Assembly (NCBI GenBank): GCA_015661405.1
Contig: JACWMK010000026.1
Span: forward strand, 1 to 38,427
From: Methanobacterium sp.
Lineage (GTDB): Archaea > Methanobacteriota > Methanobacteria > Methanobacteriales > Methanobacteriaceae
DNA length: 38,427 bases
Reading direction: 5' to 3'
In this document: piece after piece, positions 31,591-38,427 of the stretch
How the letters are laid out: each line of letters begins with the position of its first letter
Numbering within the stretch: position 1 is the stretch's first letter
Position numbers and translations under genes: made by a program
The notes under the pieces: generated by a model
The model's database searches: none
Told to the model about the DNA's origin: nothing
What the model saw: the letters and a program-made list of their open reading frames with translations, nothing else

Positions 31591-34029
31591 TTAAGTTACA
31601 ACGTTTTCTCTTTTTGCAGGTGGAACGTATCCTTTTAACAGCAATGAAAGGGTTAGGACTGATACTGAACTTAATGCCATGGCTAATCCTGCAAATTCTG
31701 GTCTAAAAATAATGCCAAATGTTGGATACAATACTCCTGCGGCAACAGGGATAAGCACAACGTTATATGCGAAAGCCCAGAATAAATTCTGTTTTATCCT
31801 AGACATTACTTTTTTACTTAACTGAACTCCAGCAACGGCATCTTCGATGTCATCTTTTATAAGAACGATTTCACCACTCTCTATTGCCACGTCAGTACCG
31901 CTTCCTATGGCTATTCCAACATCAGATTGTGCAAGTGCTGGTGCATCATTAATACCATCACCAACAAAGGCCACAATTTCTCCAGACTCTTGAAGTCTTT
32001 TAACTTCCTGTGATTTCTCTTGGGGCAGTACTTCAGCAATTACATCTTGAATTCCCACTTGCTCCGCAATTGCATGGGCTGTTCTTTCATTATCACCAGT
32101 AATCATGACTACTTTAAGATTCATCTTTTTAAGACCTTCGATGGCGTCCTTCGTGGTTTCTTTTAATGTGTCAGCTATAGCAATTATTCCAGATAATTCA
32201 TTATTAACTCCAATCAAAATTGCGGTTTTTCCTTTATTTTCAAATTTATATAATTGATCTTCAACATTGTCTGATATTATAATATTTCTATCTCTAAACA
32301 GTGCTCTATTTCCAATAATTACTTCGTTTTCATCAACTATTGCTTTTACTCCTTTTCCACCAAAAGTATCGAAATTCTGACTTTCTACTATTTCAATATT
32401 TTCTGATTGGGCTTTTTTTACTACTGCTTCTGCAAGTGGATGTTGTGAATTTTTTTCCACACTAGCAGCAAATTTTAATAGATCATTATCCGGAATTCCA
32501 ATGGATGATATATCTGTAACTTCAGGCTTACCCTTAGTAAGAGTCCCTGTTTTATCAAATACCATTGTTGTAAGTTTTTCAGATATTTCCAATGCTTCAC
32601 CATTCTTAACTAGAATACCAAACTCTGCTCCCCGCCCAATACCTACTGTAACTGCTGTGGGTGTTGCTAATCCCAGTGCACAGGGACATGCTACAACTAA
32701 AATTGATATTAAAACTGTAAGAGCGAAAAGTAGAGTGCTGCCAGTGATTAAATACCAGAAGATGAAAGACACAATAGCAATGGTTAATATGGTGGGAATG
32801 AAATAACTCACTGCTGTATCAGCTAATCTTTGAACTGGTGGTTTTGAACCTTGAGCTTCTTCAACCAGTTTAATAATCTGGGAGAGCATAGTGTCCTCAC
32901 CTATTTTCATAGCTTTAAATCTTATCACTCCATTTTGATTGATGGTTCCACCAACAACCGATTTTCCAGCATCTTTAAGTACAGGAATAGGTTCTCCTGT
33001 GACGGCAGATTCATCCACATAACTTTCACCACTTACAACATTTCCATCTAAAGGAATTTTTTCACCAGGTTTAACCACCACTATATCATCTATTTGAACA
33101 TTTTCAATGGGTATTTCCATCTCTTCATTATTACGTAATAACGTAGCTGTTTTAGCCTGTAATTTCATTAAACTTTTTATAGCTGTTGATGTTCTTCCCT
33201 TAGCTCTTGTCTCTAAATATCGTCCCATTGTTAGAAAAGCTGCGAGTATAAGTGCAGTTCCGTAAAATAAAAAATTTGGAGTTAATACAATACTAAAAGT
33301 ACCTAAGACACTTGCCACGTAAGCAACACCAATTCCCATAGAATACATAACATCCATATCCAGGTTTCGGTGTCTAAGCGAGCGGAAACCAGCACTGAAT
33401 ATAGGATAACTAACATAGGCGAATGGAATGATGGATACTATAAATATGAAAAGAGAAATAGGAATTGGAAGATGGATGCTAACATAGGATAAGACTTCAA
33501 GTGGAATTCCAAAACCAAAACCCACAATCATTCTATTCCTTTTAGTTTTAAGGTCTTTAATTCTCAGTTCTTCTTCAAGATCTTCTGTTACCTCACCTTC
33601 CACTCCTAAATATTGATAACCTAGATCTTCGATGGCATCTTTCATATCTGTTATGCTGGTCATCTGTGAATTATAGGTGACATATGCTTTCTCAGCAGTG
33701 AGGTTAACGGTTACTTTGCTAATTCCATCTAGTTTTCCAAGTGCATCTTCTATTGCTTTCACACACATGACACAAGACATTCCACCAATTTTCAGAATTA
33801 CTTTCTCATTAACAACACTGAAACCAGCTTCTTCCACGGCTTTTTCTAGTTTAGGGAGATTAAGTTTTTCAAAATCATATTCTACCGTTGCTTTTTCCGT
33901 TCCAATATTCACATGGGCTTCTTCAACACCTTCAAGTTTATTTAAGGATTTTTTAACGTTTAAGGCGCAAGAAGCACAATTCATCCCAGAAACTTTGATT
34001 TCCACCTTCTTTTTATTCTTTTCAACCAT
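31591..34029 (-). CDS. copA: CopA-type heavy-metal P-type ATPase
   Basis: 812 residues, a full P1B-type ATPase. There are two N-terminal HMA metal-binding domains (GMNCASC at about 15-21 and GMSCVMC at about 83-89), then membrane helices including the ion-path motif VACPCALGLATP. The actuator VDESAVTGEPIPV, phosphorylation site VFDKTGTLTKG and hinge VGDGINDAPALAQSDVG are all present. CPC plus two CxxC HMA domains points to Cu(I)/Ag(I) export. It starts at ATG 34029, is divergent from an HxlR-type regulator 238 bases away, and is followed by a YHS gene. This makes a small copper-resistance unit. Confidence 0.95.
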   Translation of the reverse strand: MVEKNKKKVEIKVSGMNCASCALNVKKSLNKLEGVEEAHVNIGTEKATVEYDFEKLNLPKLEKAVEEAGFSVVNEKVILKIGGMSCVMCVKAIEDALGKLDGISKVTVNLTAEKAYVTYNSQMTSITDMKDAIEDLGYQYLGVEGEVTEDLEEELRIKDLKTKRNRMIVGFGFGIPLEVLSYVSIHLPIPISLFIFIVSIIPFAYVSYPIFSAGFRSLRHRNLDMDVMYSMGIGVAYVASVLGTFSIVLTPNFLFYGTALILAAFLTMGRYLETRAKGRTSTAIKSLMKLQAKTATLLRNNEEMEIPIENVQIDDIVVVKPGEKIPLDGNVVSGESYVDESAVTGEPIPVLKDAGKSVVGGTINQNGVIRFKAMKIGEDTMLSQIIKLVEEAQGSKPPVQRLADTAVSYFIPTILTIAIVSFIFWYLITGSTLLFALTVLISILVVACPCALGLATPTAVTVGIGRGAEFGILVKNGEALEISEKLTTMVFDKTGTLTKGKPEVTDISSIGIPDNDLLKFAASVEKNSQHPLAEAVVKKAQSENIEIVESQNFDTFGGKGVKAIVDENEVIIGNRALFRDRNIIISDNVEDQLYKFENKGKTAILIGVNNELSGIIAIADTLKETTKDAIEGLKKMNLKVVMITGDNERTAHAIAEQVGIQDVIAEVLPQEKSQEVKRLQESGEIVAFVGDGINDAPALAQSDVGIAIGSGTDVAIESGEIVLIKDDIEDAVAGVQLSKKVMSRIKQNLFWAFAYNVVLIPVAAGVLYPTFGIIFRPEFAGLAMALSSVSVLTLSLLLKGYVPPAKRENVVT

Positions 34030-34217
34030 ATGATACCCCTTTTTTTTATTATTGAACTTAATTCCCTATTTTATACTTGGTGTCTTTTATTTTTTAGAGA
34101 TTCATACTATCAATTTAAAAAAAATGGAATAAAATATTAAAATTATTTTATTAAACATATATCTATTATAAAAAATATTTAATATTTTATTTAAATTAAG
34201 TAGGGATGAAAGAGTTA

Positions 34218-34236
34218 TATACTGCTCCATTGTATA
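34218..34236. promoter_or_regulatory. Inverted repeat overlapping the HxlR-type gene promoter
   Basis: TATAC-N9-GTATA (34218-34222 and 34232-34236) overlapping a TATA-like GTTATATAC, about 30-50 bases before the regulator start. HxlR-family proteins bind such short inverted repeats, so autoregulation or control of divergent copA is plausible. Confidence 0.4.
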
Positions 34237-34267
34237 CTAAATATCTAACATCAACATGGGTGATCTA

Positions 34268-34606
34268 ATGGCTGAAAAAGAGTACTGCTGTCCAGTAGGA
34301 GCAGCAATCGACGAAATCGGGGGAAAATGGAAGCATCCGATTTTATGGGCATTAAAGGATGAGAAATTACGTTTTGGTGAATTTAATAAAATTTTACCCA
34401 CTATATCTCAGCGAATGCTAACTAAACAGCTTCGTGAATTAGAAAAAGATAATTTAGTTAACAGGAAAGTTTATGCTGAAGTTCCCTCTAAAGTGGAATA
34501 TTCACTAACTAAAAAAGGTAAAGCTGTCATTCCCATTTTAGATGCGATACATAACTGGGCAAAAGAGTACTGTGAATCTAAAATATGTTTAAACGAATTA
34601 GATTAA
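34268..34606 (+). CDS. HxlR-family winged-helix regulator
   Basis: 112 residues. The HxlR pattern is clear: CPVGAAIDEIGGKWKHPILWALKDEKLRFGEFNK, then the recognition helix region ISQRMLTKQLRELEKDNLV and the wing VPSKVEYSLTKKG. Cysteines sit at the start (EYCCPV, C7 and C8) and near the end (KEYCESKICLNE), so thiol or metal sensing is possible, as in redox-sensing HxlR relatives. I start at 34268, because the ATG at 34256 lies upstream of a perfect GGTGATC ribosome site that serves 34268. It is divergent from copA and may control it; it is also the only transcription regulator recognised in the window. Confidence 0.88.
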   Translation: MAEKEYCCPVGAAIDEIGGKWKHPILWALKDEKLRFGEFNKILPTISQRMLTKQLRELEKDNLVNRKVYAEVPSKVEYSLTKKGKAVIPILDAIHNWAKEYCESKICLNELD

Positions 34607-34660
34607 AAATTTAAAAGAAAATATTTATAATTAAAATTGAATATTTATATTGGGCTATAA

Positions 34661-35206
34661 ATGATTGTTATAAGAAAAGATAAAGATGATACAGGAAAGG
34701 AAGTTAAAAAGAAAAAAGAAGTTAGAAAAAAGTCTTTTATACCTTTCCTATTTAGTGTAGCGATTTTTCTATTATTATTCCTATTGGTTCCTATAGGATT
34801 AGTCTTACTACTCCACTTACCATGGTATTTATCATTAATTTATCCTGTGGGAATTTTTATCGGGGCTATTTTAATTATTCTCGGTGTTATAATTATATAT
34901 TATGGTATTAAAGGTCTTAGATTGAGATATTCTCGTGATTCATATGAGAAATTGGGAGAAGGATTAGTAACTACCGGAATTTATGCTTACACTAGAAATC
35001 CTATGTACTTTGGAGCGATAATAATGATTTTAGGATGGTTCCTCGTATTTCCATTCACATTTATTTTTATTAGCACCTTCCTATTTTTAGTGTTATTTTA
35101 TATCACAGCAAAATCGGAAGAAAAACAATTAATTCAAACATATGGTAAAACATACCTCAAATATAAATCTAAAGTACCTTTATTTATCCCATACCCAAAA
35201 ATTTAG
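34661..35206 (+). CDS. ICMT/PEMT-like membrane methyltransferase
   Basis: 181 residues. A Lys-rich cytoplasmic start of about 28 residues precedes four to five membrane helices (LFSVAIFLLLFLLVPIGLVL onward). The isoprenylcysteine/phospholipid methyltransferase signature is present: GLVTTGIYAYTRNPMYFGAI, followed by the C-terminal SEEKQLIQTYGKTYLKYKSK-V-P-LFIPYP. The family uses SAM to methylate lipid or isoprenyl-cysteine substrates at the membrane. The archaeal substrate is unknown. It lies 54 bases after the HxlR gene, possibly co-transcribed. Confidence 0.82.
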   Translation: MIVIRKDKDDTGKEVKKKKEVRKKSFIPFLFSVAIFLLLFLLVPIGLVLLLHLPWYLSLIYPVGIFIGAILIILGVIIIYYGIKGLRLRYSRDSYEKLGEGLVTTGIYAYTRNPMYFGAIIMILGWFLVFPFTFIFISTFLFLVLFYITAKSEEKQLIQTYGKTYLKYKSKVPLFIPYPKI

Positions 35207-35338
35207 ATAATAAAATTAAAATAGTAAAGAGTGCATTTTATCTTATAATTAAGTGATGACTTAATTTTCCATATTAACATTAAAATATTTGAGATTTCTC
35301 TTTTTCATTATTTATGCTTTTAATTAAATATCCAGAGA

Positions 35339-35820
35339 TTACATTTCAACGTTACTTCTTTTCATTTTATAAAGTTCGTTGAGGATTAAGTTAATGAGTT
35401 TGGGATGTGTTTTTTGATTTCTATTTCGACATAGTATCCTTTATTCTTTAAAAAATAATCAAAAAAACCTGAAAAATAAAAAAAAATTAGAAATAACAAC
35501 TAATTTTTATTTATTATAGGTCTTAGTTTTTTTAGGTTTCTGATAGTTTTTGTAGAGCTATATTTGAGTTGTGGTCTATTGTTATTATGAGACCTGCTAA
35601 AAAAAATACATTTAGTATGATGGTTCTTTTAGTGGATTCTGGTGTATATTTGTTTATATTTTTCTGGAATAATCCTTTTTTAACTCTCGAAACAACAAAT
35701 TCAACATTTGTTTTAAAAAAACATGGCTATGAAATGATTTTAATTGATAAAACCATTATATTAATTTTTTTTTAACACATTTGAAGCGATTATCGTTCCA
35801 ATTTTCTATAACAAATAATT
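35339..35820 (-). pseudogene. Decayed minus-strand reading frames, origin unknown
   Basis: Protein-like fragments in shifting frames: near 35770-35815 (ENWNDNRFKCVKKK); 35532-35722 (TNVEFVVSRVKKGLFQKN followed by TPESTKRTIILNVFFLAGLI, ending at TAA); and 35339-35480 (GFFDYFLKNKGYYVEIEIKK, a frameshift, then PKLINLILNELYKMKRSNVE and stop). Codon patterns look coding but no start, full frame or family is recognisable. A worn transposase is one possibility, a lost chromosomal gene another. An open frame on the plus strand (35569-35775) is a shadow of this. Confidence 0.35.
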
Positions 35821-36107
35821 TTAAATATTTTCTTTAACAAATTAGTAATTCTAGTCTTCTTTATTGTAATTTAAATGATGTTCCATTTTTATAGTTTAAT
35901 AAATATGTAAGCATCAATATTGAATTTAACGGTTTAGAAAGCATATTATTCTTATAAGACAAATTTTATAATGTATTTTTAGGCTTAAGATGGTGAATGC
36001 ATATTCAAATCTCTAATAATAAAAAAATAATCATTTTTTTCATGATAAAATTATAAGGAGCTATAATTATTTAAACTACAAAATTTAATTAATTAAAAAA
36101 TAAATAA

Positions 36108-36134
36108 ATAACTATTGTTAACTTATTTTATAAG
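36108..36134 (+). promoter_or_regulatory. Operator and TATA-like box upstream of the glutamate-cysteine ligase gene
   Basis: ATAACTATTGTTAA (36108-36121), then TTATTTTATAAG (36123-36134). Operator just upstream of the TATA-like box, as for the 60-residue gene. Confidence 0.45.
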
Positions 36135-36341
36135 AGATTATGAAATGTTAGTGGGTCTGTAAGTTATTTGGTATTAGTGTTGATTGTAAAATTTGAAAAA
36201 TACTCTAGTTTAGAGTTTATTATTGGATTTCAAATCCTGAAACTTCTTGAAATATTCACACATAACACTACAACTACAAAAACATGGCAAACCATTAGTA
36301 CGCTGGAAAACGCATCAAAAATATCCCATGTGAGTGAAAAG

Positions 36342-37724
36342 ATGAAAAAAGAGGAAATTAAAAAGTTAATATACCAACGATTTATTGAACCTACAAAGCT
36401 AAAACGAGATGTTTTTGCTGGAATAGAAATTGAATTACCTATCATCAACTTAAACAGAAAGGCAGTAGATTTTAAATTAATTCATGAATTGACTGTAAAA
36501 TTTAAAAATTATTTTAACTTCAAAATAAAAGCCAGAGATGAAAATGGTATAATATGTGCCCTTGAAGATCCAATAACGAATGATATATTTAATTATGATT
36601 GTTCGTATAACAATCTCGAAATTTCATTTGGAAAAGTAAAAAATTTGTACGATGTAAAAGAAAAGTTTGAAGAATATTACAAATTTATTCAAGATGTATT
36701 AATTAAAGAAAATCATACTCTAACAGGCTTTGGTGTTAATCCTTATAGAAAATATAATAAAAAAATTCCAATACCAAATGGAAGATACAGAATGTTGTAT
36801 CATCATTTATGCACATATAAAAGGTATGAGGATGAAATGTGTTTTCATGACATGCCAGAATTTGGTATGTTTACTAGTTCATCACAGATTCATATAGATG
36901 TTAATTTTGATGATTTAATACCCACACTAAATGCATTTTCCAAACTTGAGCCAATAAAAGCTATTCTGTTTTCTAACTCTGTTTTAAACGGAGAAAACAT
37001 GGAATTAACTTGTAGTCGAGATATGCTATGGGAAAACAGTATGCAAGGATATACTAAGAAAAACATTGGAATGTATGATCCCATACCACAAAGTATTGAT
37101 GAGCTTCTTGAATATATGCTCAGTACAAGCATATACTGTACTGAACAGGAAGGAAAGTACATTAACCTCCATCCTACTATAATAACTGAGTTTTTCAAAA
37201 GAGAGAAGATAAATGGAGAATACTTTGAAGGTGGAAAATATCATGAAATAACCTTTAAACCAAAGAAAGAAGACTTTAATTATCTTAGACTTTTTAAATT
37301 TGAAGATTTAACTTTTAGAGGCACAATAGAATTTAGAAGTGTTTGTTGTCAGCCAGTTAATGAAACAATGACTGTTCATGCCTTTCACCTTGGACTTATA
37401 AATCAGATAGATGAAATAAATCAAATTTTAGATGAGGATAATATCTTAATTAACAAGCCTTATTCTTTAAATGAACTACGAAAAATATTTGTAAAATCTT
37501 ATCTTCCCGATTTTGTAGATGAAAAGAAACTTATAAAGCTTTTAATAGAAATTCTTGATTTAGCATCAGAAAGTTTAAAAGAAAGAGGGAATAAAGAAGA
37601 AAAATTATTAAAACCATTATATAAGAGAGCAAAATCCTTAGAAAATCCTGCTCAAAGACTAATAAAACATTTAAATTCTGGAGGGAAAATAGAAGAATTA
37701 ATCTATGAATATGGAAAACTCTAA
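36342..37724 (+). CDS. Glutamate-cysteine ligase-like enzyme (GCS2/plant-type family)
   Basis: 460 residues from ATG 36342 (MKKEEIKKLIYQRF). Family features are FAGIEIELPIINLNRKAVDF, NGRYRMLYHHLCTYKRYEDE, CFHDMPEFGMFTSSSQIHID, and GTIEFRSVCCQPVNETMTVH. Members join glutamate and cysteine with ATP to make gamma-glutamylcysteine. In archaea this thiol is known from haloarchaea; in methanogens it is unusual. The closest impression is of Firmicutes-type sequences, suggesting transfer, but that is a judgement from motif style. The open frame reaches back to a TTG at 36168; those 58 residues lack family character, so I exclude them. A GTG at 36330 is another possible start. The shared operator upstream links it to cysteine/sulfur genes. 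Confidence 0.82.
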   Translation: MKKEEIKKLIYQRFIEPTKLKRDVFAGIEIELPIINLNRKAVDFKLIHELTVKFKNYFNFKIKARDENGIICALEDPITNDIFNYDCSYNNLEISFGKVKNLYDVKEKFEEYYKFIQDVLIKENHTLTGFGVNPYRKYNKKIPIPNGRYRMLYHHLCTYKRYEDEMCFHDMPEFGMFTSSSQIHIDVNFDDLIPTLNAFSKLEPIKAILFSNSVLNGENMELTCSRDMLWENSMQGYTKKNIGMYDPIPQSIDELLEYMLSTSIYCTEQEGKYINLHPTIITEFFKREKINGEYFEGGKYHEITFKPKKEDFNYLRLFKFEDLTFRGTIEFRSVCCQPVNETMTVHAFHLGLINQIDEINQILDEDNILINKPYSLNELRKIFVKSYLPDFVDEKKLIKLLIEILDLASESLKERGNKEEKLLKPLYKRAKSLENPAQRLIKHLNSGGKIEELIYEYGKL

Positions 37725-38114
37725 TTAATATTGGTAATTTAAATTACTAAAACAGTTTATTAAAACTATTGAGTATTAATCTGTGAAAATTATATTATCA
37801 AATAATACTGGGAGGTCGGGTAATTTTTTACTTAGAAAAATGGGATCATAATTGTGTAAGAATTTTCTGTCGGATTACGTTTAAAATGTGGAATGTTATT
37901 ATAAGCCATATGTGATTCCATCGCATTATATTATGATTTCTATAAGACCAAATTAAATATAATAAATTGTCTAAATTACTAAAAATACTTTTACATTTTA
38001 ATATTTCATAACTATTTAATTTGTAAATTTCAATAAAATTTTAAATAATATTTATTATATTTATATTTTTACTTAAAAAAAATTTAATATTTTTCAATAT
38101 TAGGTGATTAACTA
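37725..38114. other. AT-rich spacer before the M20-type peptidase gene
   Basis: 390 bases. A 25-codon open frame on the minus strand (37832-37909) is too short to support. No operator of the shared type, hairpin or repeat was seen. AGGTGATT at 38102-38109 is the ribosome site of the next gene. Confidence 0.45.
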
Positions 38115-38427
38115 ATGAATAAAATACGTTTACTAGAAACATTTTCAGATTTAGTTTCAATTTATAGTCCTTCCCTTTCAGAAAGACTTGTTTGTGATTA
38201 TTTAAGTTCTAAGCTTAGTGAATTAGGATTCAGACTTCATGAGGATTTAGTAGGTGAAAAAATTGGAGGAAATACTGGAAACTTATATGGATTTTTACCA
38301 GGAGATGAATCTTTAGAACCCTTGCTTTTCTGTGCACATATGGATACAGTGGAACCTGCGATTGGAAAAAGAGCTATATTCCACGATGATGGGTTAATCA
38401 CATCAAATGGAGAAACTATTTTAGGAT
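38115..38427 (+). CDS. M20/PepT-like metallopeptidase, 3' end beyond the window
   Basis: First 104 residues of a gene that runs off the window. They read MNKIRLLETFSDLVSIYSPS at the start, later GNLYGFLPGDE and LLFCAHMDTVEPAIGKRAIF. The H-x-D in AHMDTVEP is the first metal-binding motif of M20 peptidases (PepT/ArgE/DapE group), followed by the usual G-K-R-A/I stretch. The likely product is a di-zinc aminopeptidase or deacylase. The AGGTGATT ribosome site is 5 bases before the ATG. Being next to the glutamate-cysteine ligase gene could point to gamma-glutamyl or dipeptide processing, but that is speculation. Confidence 0.85.
   Translation, partial: MNKIRLLETFSDLVSIYSPSLSERLVCDYLSSKLSELGFRLHEDLVGEKIGGNTGNLYGFLPGDESLEPLLFCAHMDTVEPAIGKRAIFHDDGLITSNGETILG

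Larger units (their letters stand above)
35207..36341. other. 1.1-kb spacer with decayed gene fragments and ligase promoter
   Basis: Contains minus-strand coding remnants (35339-35820, listed separately), then A/T-rich sequence without a visible gene, then the operator and TATA box of the glutamate-cysteine ligase gene near 36108-36134. A reading frame extends the ligase upstream to a TTG at 36168, but its first 58 residues look non-native. Confidence 0.45.

Noticed and set aside
35569..35775. 68-residue open frame on the plus strand (MWSIVIMRPAKKNTF start)
   Set aside because: Low-complexity hydrophobic translation, no ribosome site, and it mirrors the more coding-like minus-strand fragment at 35532-35722.
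36168..36341. N-terminal extension of the glutamate-cysteine ligase from a TTG
   Set aside because: The 58 extra residues lack family character and ribosome site; the family-like sequence begins at MKKEEIKKL (36342).
37832..37909. 25-codon minus-strand frame starting MAYNNIPHFK
   Set aside because: No ribosome site or recognisable family; too short to separate from chance.

Overview
The window reads as a piece of a low-GC hydrogenotrophic methanogen chromosome, most likely order Methanobacteriales. The evidence is the distal part of an eha (energy-converting hydrogenase A) operon, a second formylmethanofuran:H4MPT formyltransferase beside it, archaeal TATA-type promoters, and GGTGA/GGAGG ribosome binding sites. 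The species cannot be named from sequence alone. No rRNA, tRNA, CRISPR array or intact transposon was recognised.

Region 1 (1-9212, all + strand) is tightly packed. It holds ehaL (cut by the window edge), ehaM, the [NiFe] small and large subunits ehaN and ehaO, the 6- and 10-cluster polyferredoxins ehaP and ehaQ, the HAD-like ehaR (its start needs correction), a second ftr, a PfkB-family kinase, another 6-cluster polyferredoxin and a CBS-domain protein. Together this is an H2-driven, membrane-coupled supply of low-potential electrons to methanofuran chemistry.

Region 2 (9213-26869) is dominated by sulfur and sulfur-cofactor genes: a Cys/Met-metabolism PLP enzyme, thiI, thi4, a MOSC protein, pdxS, a YkgJ-like protein, nifS-iscU, metX (fused to CBS domains), metY, an unassigned radical SAM protein, gldA, a nitroreductase, and a tusA - dsrE-like - cysteine-desulfurase-like operon. 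The desulfurase-like protein of that operon lacks the PLP lysine.

Region 3 (26870-38427) is gene-poor. It has long AT-rich spacers, a Cys-rich DUF2769-type gene with two decayed copies, a PsbP-like anchored protein, a 60-residue orphan, copA plus a YHS mini-protein, a divergent HxlR-type regulator, an ICMT-like membrane protein, decayed reading-frame remnants, a glutamate-cysteine ligase-like gene, and the start of an M20-type peptidase.

Two signals stand out between genes. First, an inverted repeat TAAC-N4-GTTA recurs about 15 times outside genes. It lies next to TATA boxes of sulfur or redox genes (metB-like, thiI, metY, radical SAM, gldA, DUF2769, the orphan, the ligase), and I saw none in the eha spacers. 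This suggests one undescribed regulon. Second, two long spacers (about 20870-21312 and 27124-27738) carry collinear conserved blocks and strong stems on the minus strand, some with compensatory changes. Each is preceded by the same TATA-plus-twin-operator promoter. I read them as two paralogous structured non-coding RNAs, or long leaders, upstream of metY and tusA. This is the best candidate for a previously undescribed system here.
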